Made by a program: the position numbers and the translations under genes. The notes under the pieces are model-generated. The model worked only from the letters and a program-made list of their open reading frames with translations, was not told the origin of the DNA and searched no databases. A stretch of 12,424 bases of DNA from Chlorobiales bacterium. Lineage in GTDB: Bacteria; Bacteroidota; Chlorobiia; Chlorobiales; Chlorobiaceae. Within the stretch, counting starts at the first letter, position 1. Every line of letters begins with the position of its first letter. This document shows positions 6,227-12,424 of the stretch, piece by piece. The DNA is taken from contig JAKSDB010000360.1 in NCBI GenBank assembly GCA_022360415.1, positions 1 through 12,424 of the forward strand, given 5' to 3'.

Positions 6227-8962
6227 TCACAGTTTTCTCTTTTTTTCAACAATCCGGTACGCCTCGATAATATCGCCAACTTTAATATCGCTGTACCCCT
6301 TGAGGTTTAATCCGCATTCATACCCTGCATCAACCTCTTTTACATCATCCTTGAAACGTTTAAGCGAATCGAGCTCGCCGTCGTAGATCTGAACCCCTTC
6401 ACGAAGCAGGCGTACTCTGGAATCCCTGAACACTTTGCCTTCGAGCATATAGCAACCGGCAACATTGCCGATTTTAGGCACTTTGAACACCTGACGTATC
6501 TCGAGCGAACCTATTCCCTCTTCATGAAGCTCTGGCGAAAGCATCCCTTCGAGAGCCTGTTCGATATCCTCTATAACATGATAGATGACGCTGTAAAAGC
6601 GTATATCCAGATCTTCTTTTTCAGCCAGCTTTTTTGCATTGACGTTGGGCCTGACCCTGAAGCCGATAATAATGGCATCGGATGCCGCTGCAAGGAGAAC
6701 GTCCGTTTCGGTTATCTGACCTACACCCTGGTGTATAATCTGTACCTTCACCTCCTCGTTGTGTATTTTCATCAACCCATCGGCAAGAGCCTGAATGGAG
6801 CCATCCGTGTCAGCCTTTATGATAACACTCAGCTCTTTCATAAGCCCCTCTTTTATTTGCCTTGCAATGCTGTCAAGCTTCACACGGGTACTGCGCCGGA
6901 ACTCATGTTCACGACGGATAATCTGGCGTTTCTGCGCAATCTCCCTGGCCTCCCTGTCGGAATGCATAACGGTAAACTCATCTCCGGACTGGGGAAGGTC
7001 TTCAAAACCAAGGACGCTGACAGGCTGGGAAGGCCCTGCTTCCCTGATCCTCTTGCCTCTTTCGTCCATGAGTGCTCTTACGCGCCCCATTGTATGTCCC
7101 GCAACAAACGGGTCCCCGACTTTCAAAAAACCGCGTTGCACAAGAACTGTCGAAACCACCCCCTTGCCTTTGTCAAGCTCCGCCTCGACAATAATTCCTC
7201 TGGCAGGGATATCTCTCGAAAAGTTTGCTTTCAGCTCCCTGATTTCTGCTTCCGTCAACACTTTTTCCATTAACTCATCGATACCGGTACCCTTCTTGGC
7301 GGAGATTTCCTGACATTGGTACTCACCGCCCCAGTCCTCCACAAGAACACCGGCCTCGGAAAGCTGTGTTTTTATTTTTTCAGGATTCGCTTCCGGTTTG
7401 TCGATCTTGTTGATAGCAACAACAATCGGTACCTCTGCGGCTTTTGAGTGATTGATGGCCTCAATCGTCTGTGGCATTACGCTGTCATCCGCCGATACGA
7501 CGAGAATAACAATATCCGTGACCTGAGCACCTCTCGCACGCATAGCTGTAAAAGCTTCATGACCCGGCGTATCAAGGAAAGTGATTTCGCGGCCACCATC
7601 AAGCGACACCTCATACGCACCGATGTGCTGCGTAATGCCGCCGGATTCACCCGCAACGACATTACTGCTCCGAATATAGTCCAGAAGTGAGGTCTTGCCG
7701 TGATCAACATGCCCCATAATCGTAACGACAGGGGGCCTTATCTCCACGTCCTCATCCCGATCTTCCGTATCAATGATCTCGGTTGCTTCAACCTCTGAAA
7801 CAAACTCGGCTTCAAAACCGAACTCAAGGGCTGTAAGCTCTATAGTCTCCTTGTCAAGCCTCTGGTTGATCGTCACGAATTTACCCATCGTGAAGCAATG
7901 CTGAATAATCTCTTTCGGAGTAACACCCATAAGATCAGCAAGCTCGTGAGCAGTAGCGAATTCCGTTACTCTTATGATGCTGCGTTGTGCCTCCCTGATT
8001 GCCTCTGCTGCTTCCTGCTCTTTTTCACGCTCGATTTTGCGCATTTTGCGGAACCGCTGTCTTGAAGCCCCGCCGCTACTGCCTTCGTCCATACCGGAAA
8101 TAGTACTGCGAATATTCTGTTCAATTGTCTTTTCATCGACTTCCGGCTTCTTTTTCTTCTTCCCTTTTTTCCGTTTTGTCGAACCGGCCTCCTCTGTCGC
8201 TTTCGGGCTCTTTTCAGAATCCTTTTTCAGCGACTTTTTATCTGAATGAACTTTCTCCTCAAGTGCCGGCTCTTCTTCCCTCGTTACAATATCGAACTCA
8301 TCCTTGAGCTCATCCGCCTGCTCTTTAAACCGCTTTTTACGTTTTTTCTTTTTTCCAACATCGCCCTCCGTACCGGGCCCACCCTCAACGTCTATTGTTC
8401 CGAAAACCGTCAGCCCTCCGATTTTCTGCGGGCTCTCGAAACTGACCTGTCCCTCCGCATCGCCATTCTCAGCTTCAGGGCCGGGGACGTCCTGAACCTT
8501 TACAGGCGTCTCGTTTTCAGCAACCTCCACCTGTCCCCCTGTACCGGAAACAGCCTCCAAAGCTTCAGGCTCCTTTACAGCTTCTTCCTGCTCAACCTGC
8601 TCAATTGCTTCCGAAGAAGACTCCTGCTCTGTTTTCGGCTGGGCCGAAATTCTTTCGGAGCGGCCGCTGATGATATCCTTCAGTTGTTGTTCTTTCTCGT
8701 AAGTCTTTCTTGACTGCTCCTCAAGACGCGATAACCGCAGCTGTTTCTCCTCCCGTATCTTGCGGGTTTCATCCACAAGTTTTTTTTCATCACTGAACTG
8801 GTTCAGGATCAAGTCGCGTATCGGCCCCTTGACCATAGAAGATGTTGAAGCCACCTTTTCACCAGCCTCCTTGACAAACAGCAGCACCTCCTGCGGACTG
8901 ACCTGCAGCTCTCTTGCAATATCACTGATCTTGTATTTCATCTCCTTTTCCTCAGGGGACAT
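6227..8962 (-). CDS. infB: translation initiation factor IF-2
   Basis: A 911-residue GTPase that places fMet-tRNA on the 30S subunit and promotes 50S joining. Residues about 8-55 form an IF2N-type domain (YKISDIARELQVSPQEVLLFVKEAG). About 60-310 is a long charged, low-complexity linker with acidic blocks and lysine clusters (KKKKRKKRFK, KRKKGKKKKK), followed by a second IF2N-like domain (RVTEFATAHELADLMGVTPKEIIQHCFTMG). The G domain has GHVDHGKT at 417-424 (G1), DTPGH at 464-468 (G3) and NKID at 518-521 (G4). Domains II and III, and the fMet-tRNA-binding C-terminal domain (GCYMLEGKVFRDSRVRLLREG), follow. The start at 8962 is fixed by a strong Shine-Dalgarno; a second in-frame ATG at 8941 has GGAG directly against it. 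It lies 27 bases after nusA. Confidence 0.98.
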   Translation of the reverse strand: MSPEEKEMKYKISDIARELQVSPQEVLLFVKEAGEKVASTSSMVKGPIRDLILNQFSDEKKLVDETRKIREEKQLRLSRLEEQSRKTYEKEQQLKDIISGRSERISAQPKTEQESSSEAIEQVEQEEAVKEPEALEAVSGTGGQVEVAENETPVKVQDVPGPEAENGDAEGQVSFESPQKIGGLTVFGTIDVEGGPGTEGDVGKKKKRKKRFKEQADELKDEFDIVTREEEPALEEKVHSDKKSLKKDSEKSPKATEEAGSTKRKKGKKKKKPEVDEKTIEQNIRSTISGMDEGSSGGASRQRFRKMRKIEREKEQEAAEAIREAQRSIIRVTEFATAHELADLMGVTPKEIIQHCFTMGKFVTINQRLDKETIELTALEFGFEAEFVSEVEATEIIDTEDRDEDVEIRPPVVTIMGHVDHGKTSLLDYIRSSNVVAGESGGITQHIGAYEVSLDGGREITFLDTPGHEAFTAMRARGAQVTDIVILVVSADDSVMPQTIEAINHSKAAEVPIVVAINKIDKPEANPEKIKTQLSEAGVLVEDWGGEYQCQEISAKKGTGIDELMEKVLTEAEIRELKANFSRDIPARGIIVEAELDKGKGVVSTVLVQRGFLKVGDPFVAGHTMGRVRALMDERGKRIREAGPSQPVSVLGFEDLPQSGDEFTVMHSDREAREIAQKRQIIRREHEFRRSTRVKLDSIARQIKEGLMKELSVIIKADTDGSIQALADGLMKIHNEEVKVQIIHQGVGQITETDVLLAAASDAIIIGFRVRPNVNAKKLAEKEDLDIRFYSVIYHVIEDIEQALEGMLSPELHEEGIGSLEIRQVFKVPKIGNVAGCYMLEGKVFRDSRVRLLREGVQIYDGELDSLKRFKDDVKEVDAGYECGLNLKGYSDIKVGDIIEAYRIVEKKRKL

Positions 8963-8966
8963 ACAA

Positions 8967-8972
8967 CCTCCT
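8967..8972 (-). promoter_or_regulatory. ribosome binding site of infB
   Basis: On the minus strand AGGAGG lies 4 bases before the ATG at 8962. It is the strongest Shine-Dalgarno sequence I noticed in the window and favours the 911-residue start over the ATG at 8941, whose GGAG leaves no spacer. It fits the need for abundant IF-2. Confidence 0.75.
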
Positions 8973-8989
8973 CTGGATTAAATAACCTG

Positions 8990-10567
8990 TTATCCTGCTG
9001 TTTTGTCGTTGTTCCGGTCATCATCGCCGACACCACCCGCCTCTTCACCCTGCGAGCTTTCATCATCTTCATCGATAATTCCCTCAAGGTCAGCTTCATT
9101 GAACTGATCTTTTACCGTTTTGTAAATGTTTTCCGCAATTTTCTTCCAGTAACGCCGCTCATCCTCGCTCAGCTTTCGCTCTTTCGGTCTGGCGGATGTT
9201 TTCCTGCCCTTGTTGAAAATAGCAGTCTCCTCGTTCTTTGAAGGGCCAACCAGCGCATCTTCAATTACCTCTATATCCGCCTGGAGAACCTTCTTCGCCG
9301 TATCAAGCCCATTATCAAGAAGCTGATAGATCATGTCATCACCAAATTCTTCACGGAACTCGATAATATCGATATCGTTGGGATCTTCCATTGATTTGTC
9401 AATAACATCCCTGTACACATCTATTTCATAACCGGTAAGTCGTTCTGCAAGATGAATATTGTTGCCGTTCTTGCCTATGGCATACTTTATCTGTTCGGGC
9501 TTGAGCATTACCCTGGCTTTTCGGGTTTTCATATCGGCATGAACCGTCATAGGGTCTATCTTGGCCGGCTGAAGCGCTCGTGCGATAAAAATCTGCGGGT
9601 CGTCGGTATAGTAAATCACATCGATATTTTCATTGTTCAACTCCTTGACAATGCTCTGGATGCGTTTCCCCCTGTACCCGACACTCGCACCGACAGGATC
9701 GATTCTCGAACTTGTCGACTCAACCGCGACTTTTGCCCGTTCACCGGGCACCCTGGCAATTCCCTTTATAACAATAAGGCCGTCGAGAATTTCAGGCACC
9801 TCGCTCTCAAAAAGCTTGTAGAGAAAACGGTCGTCAATTCTCGAAACAATAACCTTCATCGCACCATCAGGCTTCTCTTTTTCAATAATGGTGCCGTCAT
9901 CCTGCCTGACTTTCACTTTCTCTCTCTCTATTCGTTTGACATACAACTTCATTCTCGGGGTGCGTCTGGGATTATCTTTTTTCATCATCTCGGACTTCGG
10001 AAGAACAAGCTCAACACGATGGTCCTTGGATGTGTTGTATGTGAAAATGACTTCGCCGGGACGAATCTGATAGACCTCACCGGCCACCACTTCCCCGACT
10101 TTTTCCAGACACTCCTCATAAACAACCTGGCGTTCAAGATCACGCACCTTCTTCTGGACAGACTGCTTGATAATCTGTATCGACTTTCTGGTCAGATAAT
10201 CTTCAAGCTTTATAGGCCCCTCTTCGTAGTAATCCCCCATCTCGAGAGACTCGTCAATTTTTCGTACCTCATCAAGACTGATCTCAATGGTAGGCAGATC
10301 AACCTCATCAACAATGGTTTTGAGAATATACACCTCAAAATCACCCCGCTCGGGGTTGATGAAAATATTGGCCTCGACCTCCGGATCGTAGTCTTTTCTC
10401 AGCTGCTTCTGTATAATATCCTTCAGAAGGTCAGCAATATCCATTTTGACAGCGGCACTTTCCGTTCGTTTGTCCAGAAAGACCTTTGACTGCTCAATTT
10501 CCCCAAAAGCGTTAGCGATTAGCTCCTTCCGGTCCTGCTTTTCCGCTTTAATCTGCTTTCTAGCCAT
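8990..10567 (-). CDS. nusA: transcription termination/antitermination protein NusA
   Basis: A 525-residue RNA polymerase-binding factor that modulates pausing, intrinsic termination and antitermination. Residues about 1-135 are the polymerase-binding N-terminal domain (acidic, with LEDYLTRKSIQIIKQSVQKKVRDLER at its end). An S1 domain follows (VGEVVAGEVYQIRPGEVIFTY...), then two KH domains with GxxG loops GYRG (297-300) and GKNG (365-368). The segment after about residue 400 has one helix-hairpin-helix-like repeat (EFGDDMIYQLLDNGLDTAKKVLQADIEVIE) instead of the two acidic repeats of E. coli, followed by a basic patch and a very acidic tail (DEDDESSQGEEAG). An ATG start at 10567 gives the standard N-terminus; its Shine-Dalgarno is weak. 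It lies 54 bases after rimP and 27 before infB. Confidence 0.97.
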   Translation of the reverse strand: MARKQIKAEKQDRKELIANAFGEIEQSKVFLDKRTESAAVKMDIADLLKDIIQKQLRKDYDPEVEANIFINPERGDFEVYILKTIVDEVDLPTIEISLDEVRKIDESLEMGDYYEEGPIKLEDYLTRKSIQIIKQSVQKKVRDLERQVVYEECLEKVGEVVAGEVYQIRPGEVIFTYNTSKDHRVELVLPKSEMMKKDNPRRTPRMKLYVKRIEREKVKVRQDDGTIIEKEKPDGAMKVIVSRIDDRFLYKLFESEVPEILDGLIVIKGIARVPGERAKVAVESTSSRIDPVGASVGYRGKRIQSIVKELNNENIDVIYYTDDPQIFIARALQPAKIDPMTVHADMKTRKARVMLKPEQIKYAIGKNGNNIHLAERLTGYEIDVYRDVIDKSMEDPNDIDIIEFREEFGDDMIYQLLDNGLDTAKKVLQADIEVIEDALVGPSKNEETAIFNKGRKTSARPKERKLSEDERRYWKKIAENIYKTVKDQFNEADLEGIIDEDDESSQGEEAGGVGDDDRNNDKTAG

Positions 10568-10621
10568 TTCTTAACAATCCCTTTATTTTAAAGAAAATAA
10601 GGCCAACCTTACATTCGTTTT

Positions 10622-11158
10622 TCAGAACTCTACCTCAACGACAGCCCTCTCAATGCTACCGAGCTCGAGCCGTATCGGTTCATGGTGCACGGTATTGTTT
10701 CCCTTCCCTGTCGTAACCGGCCCAAGATCGATATACGGACAGGGGGTCTCCAGCACTTCCGCACGCAGAAGTCTTCCGAGTACCTCCTGTACAGCCTGAC
10801 CGTCATCTGTGTACTGCACACGTAAAAGATGTCCGACGTGACGAATATACTGTCGAACATGCTTTATCGGCTCCCCGATACCGGGAGAAGAAACAGTAAT
10901 CTCAAACTCGTCACCGACTAGACGTTTCATCTCTTCAGACGTTTCAAATGCACTGTTCAGGCAACGGTTGACCGATAAACATTCTGAAACGGAAACACCC
11001 GTTTCCGTGTCTACAAGCACTTCCACCCTGCCTTTCGGAAAGGCACCTTTCAGATGAATATCGACCAGAAAAACATGCTGCATGCCGGAACAATCATCCG
11101 CCCTGTTGCATGCTGCAAGTGCAGCATGAATAAAAGATTTCAACTTCTCCTTTACCAC
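10622..11158 (-). CDS. rimP: ribosome maturation factor RimP
   Basis: A 178-residue protein needed for early 30S assembly. Family signatures are KGRVEVLVDTETGVSVSECLSVNRCLNSAFE (the V.VDxxxGVxxxDC..vSr.. block, about 41-71) and DEFEITVSSPGIGEPIKHVRQYIRHVGHLLRV (the Y.LEVSSPG..RPL......F.R..G block, about 82-113). The C-terminal Sm-like part is divergent and carries an insertion before ELGSIERAVVEVEF. The start is unsure: the longest form begins at GTG 11158 with no good Shine-Dalgarno. A TTG at about 11143 has AAAGGAG upstream but only a 3-base spacer. It is the first gene of the rimP-nusA-infB operon, preceded by an intrinsic terminator 34 bases upstream. Confidence 0.92.
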   Translation of the reverse strand: MVKEKLKSFIHAALAACNRADDCSGMQHVFLVDIHLKGAFPKGRVEVLVDTETGVSVSECLSVNRCLNSAFETSEEMKRLVGDEFEITVSSPGIGEPIKHVRQYIRHVGHLLRVQYTDDGQAVQEVLGRLLRAEVLETPCPYIDLGPVTTGKGNNTVHHEPIRLELGSIERAVVEVEF

Positions 11159-11192
11159 TTTTCAACGACCATGCATTGCATCAGAAAAACAA

Positions 11193-11215
11193 AAAAGTGG
11201 GGGCAACCCACTTTT
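11193..11215 (-). terminator. intrinsic terminator or attenuator upstream of rimP
   Basis: A perfect 9-base stem AAAAGTGGG / CCCACTTTT encloses the loop GGCAA. On the minus strand it is followed by TTTTTTG and TTTTT, a good rho-independent terminator; on the plus strand the tail is only four T followed by A. It lies between the small membrane-protein gene and rimP, so it either ends the former's transcript or acts in the rimP leader. Confidence 0.8.
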
Positions 11216-11248
11216 AAAAAACATCTCCCTTTCCCTTGCGTGTGTATC

Positions 11249-11277
11249 AATGTATAAAAAAGGGGAAAATAGTTCAA
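11249..11277 (-). promoter_or_regulatory. candidate sigma70-type promoter for the rimP operon
   Basis: On the minus strand TTGAAC (11277-11272) is followed after 17 bases by TACATT (11254-11249), four of six matches to each consensus box. An overlapping TATACA offers a better -10 but with a 15-base spacer. Transcription from here would pass through the terminator hairpin at 11215-11193 before reaching rimP. Pattern match only. Confidence 0.3.
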
Positions 11278-11301
11278 ACGAAACAGCAACCCCGTTCTTC
11301 T

Positions 11302-11511
11302 TCATGAAGACCCTTCCTTCTCTTTAATATGTGTTTCAATCACCTCGAAATCAGCCTCTTCGGCTACCCCGGAAGCAGAAGTTCCTTTGCTGCCATATCG
11401 ATGAAGAGATTGGAACGGCCATTGCTTTTTCAAAAAACGACCCGCAAGAAAACGTATCACCGCTCTTGTCAGCAGGAACAGCACAATGATGAGTAATAGA
11501 AATCGTAACAT
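11302..11511 (-). CDS. small single-span membrane protein
   Basis: A 69-residue protein whose first 20 residues are almost entirely hydrophobic (MLRFLLLIIVLFLLTRAVIRFL), followed by a basic stretch (AGRFLKKQW) and a hydrophilic, charged tail ending in IKEKEGSS. This predicts an N-terminal membrane anchor with the tail in the cytoplasm by the positive-inside rule. The general look (short N-terminal anchor, Lys/Arg after it) recalls DUF4834-type proteins of Bacteroidetes and Chlorobi, but I cannot confirm the family. The ATG at 11511 is preferred to an in-frame GTG two codons upstream; neither has a clear ribosome binding site. The terminator at 11215-11193 would end its transcript. Function unknown. 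Confidence 0.6.
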   Translation of the reverse strand: MLRFLLLIIVLFLLTRAVIRFLAGRFLKKQWPFQSLHRYGSKGTSASGVAEEADFEVIETHIKEKEGSS

Positions 11512-11584
11512 TGCCACAAAGAGAAAAAAGTCTAAAACATATCATATCACCAACAACGCCACTTCCTAAAGGACTCCTCTATTA

Positions 11585-11743
11585 ATCTGCTGCGCGCCAC
11601 GATTACTTCGTTGATCGGTGCTCGAAATCCTCATGTACTCCGTGTACACTCCGGTATCTCTGGCTCCGTTCGCCTCTTACTCAAGGCGCTCGCGACAATT
11701 CATAGAGGTACCCTACATTGAGCGATTGCCGAGTATACCGGAG
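11585..11743. repeat. structured intergenic block with inverted repeats, likely dispersed repeat
   Basis: The gap between the small membrane-protein gene and the glutaredoxin-like gene holds a palindrome TGTAC-N5-GTACA at 11634-11648. It abuts CTCCGGTAT (11649-11657), which pairs perfectly with ATACCGGAG (11735-11743) across a loop of about 77 bases. The end of the block (11713-11743) matches 3519-3549 in inverted orientation at 28 of 31 positions. The left boundary is approximate. Plus-strand open frames through it continue antisense into the glutaredoxin gene and are not credible. Confidence 0.6.
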
Positions 11744-11787
11744 AAACCTGACAACCTTACAACAAACGACCTCCCGGTATTGTTCCC

Positions 11788-12039
11788 CTACTTTTCCCGG
11801 CTGACAAGCAGGGCTCGAAACCGCGCTTCATTGATATGGTACCTGAACCTTTCCTTACCGTCAATAAAGACGACAGGGATATGCAGACCATGTCTCTCTT
11901 TCAGTAAAGGGAAATGTGTTATATCAACAAGTTCAAGATTGAACGGGATTTCCTCCCTTACCCTTTTGATCCGCAAAAGTGCTTTCTCGCACAATGAGCA
12001 GCCGGACTTTGTATAAAAAGAAACGTTTTTCCGCAACAT
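11788..12039 (-). CDS. glutaredoxin-like (DUF836-type) thiol-disulfide protein
   Basis: An 83-residue protein with a minimal thioredoxin fold. The strand VSFYTKSGCSLCEKAL places a CSLC (CxxC) redox motif at residues 14-17 at the head of the first helix. LELVDITHFPLLKERHGLHIPVVFIDGKERF contains the IPVV cis-proline strand and the following turn that mark this family. It probably reduces disulfides or carries a redox job in the cytosol; the partner is unknown. The ATG at 12039 is taken, two codons inside an in-frame GTG at 12045, because the fold starts at once. It sits 110 bases downstream of hisS. DUF836-type and NrdH/glutaredoxin-type assignments cannot be separated by eye. Confidence 0.82.
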   Translation of the reverse strand: MLRKNVSFYTKSGCSLCEKALLRIKRVREEIPFNLELVDITHFPLLKERHGLHIPVVFIDGKERFRYHINEARFRALLVSREK

Positions 12040-12149
12040 GTACACGCCTGCAAACCGTCAACTGAAAAATAACTTACCGATTCCATTCAATCCCGAAACC
12101 CGGTTCCCGGCCCCGATTTCCGGTTTTGTCCTGTGAAGAGAAAATGTTG

Positions 12150-12424
12150 TCAGGAGTATTGTAAAGGTTTCAGTTTCTCAATGACCTCTTGGATCGAAAG
12201 AGATTCCTGCTCCGATGACCCGAGATTCTTCAGCCCATATACCTTGCGCTGTATCTCACTCTCTCCGACAAACAACGCATAAGCGGCCCTCATCCTGTTT
12301 GCTTCTCTCATCTGGGCTTTCATGCTTCTTCCGGCAAGATCCATCAGCGATCTGATCCCGGATTTTCGTAACGCGTCACAGACATTGACAGCATGTTCCG
12401 CAAGTGAAGGGTCCTGAGTCACAA
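12150..12424 (-). CDS. hisS: histidyl-tRNA synthetase, C-terminal fragment cut by window edge
   Basis: The last 90 complete codons of a gene that begins beyond the right edge. The text ALRKSGIRSLMDLAGRSMKAQMREANRMRAAYALFVGESEIQRKVYGLKNLGSSEQESLS fits the C-terminal anticodon-binding domain of class II HisRS. Its hallmark blocks are the LR..G...... helix, the K.Q...A...GA.yA...GE.E segment, and the .vK.L.tGeQ.-like segment, here with KNLGSSEQ. HisRS charges tRNA-His. No T-rich terminator follows the stop codon; a GC-rich imperfect stem at about 12096-12127 is the only structure. The apparent start codon near the edge is internal to the gene. Confidence 0.9.
   Translation of the reverse strand, partial: VTQDPSLAEHAVNVCDALRKSGIRSLMDLAGRSMKAQMREANRMRAAYALFVGESEIQRKVYGLKNLGSSEQESLSIQEVIEKLKPLQYS

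Noticed and set aside
6524..7273. 249-codon open frame on the plus strand
   Set aside because: Antisense to the G-domain and C-terminal half of infB, whose conserved motifs are all on the other strand.
9452..10489. 345-codon open frame on the plus strand
   Set aside because: It is fully antisense to nusA. Its composition is rich in His, Leu, Arg and Asn as expected for a reverse-frame shadow, and it has no recognisable motif.
11618..12016. 132-codon plus-strand open frame across the 11.6 kb repeat block
   Set aside because: Half lies in the palindromic repeat and half is antisense to the glutaredoxin-like gene; no ribosome binding site or domain.
12096..12127. GC-rich imperfect stem after hisS as a terminator
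   Set aside because: The arms (AAACC, CCGG) pair only with a bulge, and no T-run follows on the minus strand.

Overview
The window looks like a chromosomal housekeeping segment from a green sulfur bacterium (Chlorobiaceae) or a close relative. That placement rests on the overall feel of the proteins, the two adjacent minus-strand gene groups (rimP-nusA-infB-rbfA-truB-ribF-rpsO, then yicC-gmk-rpoZ), the long charged IF-2 and the balanced base composition. It is an inference from memory of such genomes, not a search result. Apart from a gene fragment at the left edge, every gene is on the minus strand, so the window is best read from right to left.

Layout from right to left on the minus strand: the C-terminal end of histidyl-tRNA synthetase (12424-12150), a small CxxC glutaredoxin-like protein (12039-11788), a structured non-coding repeat-like block (about 11743-11585), and a 69-residue membrane protein (11511-11302). 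A candidate promoter and a strong intrinsic terminator follow, just ahead of the transcription/translation operon: rimP, nusA, infB, rbfA, truB, ribF, rpsO (11158-3617). This operon couples 30S maturation (RimP, RbfA), transcript elongation and termination (NusA), translation initiation (IF-2), tRNA pseudouridine-55 synthesis (TruB), FMN/FAD synthesis (RibF) and ribosomal protein S15. After a 337-base gap comes yicC-gmk-rpoZ, a compact group for RNA turnover, GMP phosphorylation and the RNA polymerase omega subunit. It continues by overlap into a VOC/glyoxalase-like gene and a coiled-coil hypothetical. That run converges on the plus-strand 3' end of a GlmU-type nucleotidyltransferase that stops without the usual hexapeptide acetyltransferase domain.

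The unexplained content lies in the gaps. Two related, structured repeats in the same orientation lie directly upstream of the start codons of yicC (3294-3510) and truB (5649-5822). They share stems whose arms changed while still able to pair. The first runs into a large cruciform after rpsO, and part of that cruciform recurs inverted, with 28 of 31 bases matching, in the 11.7 kb gap. The other notable point is an intrinsic terminator between a candidate promoter and rimP, which would suit attenuation of the nusA operon. I see no defence system, prophage, CRISPR array, insertion sequence, tRNA or rRNA here, and no coding system that looks truly new.
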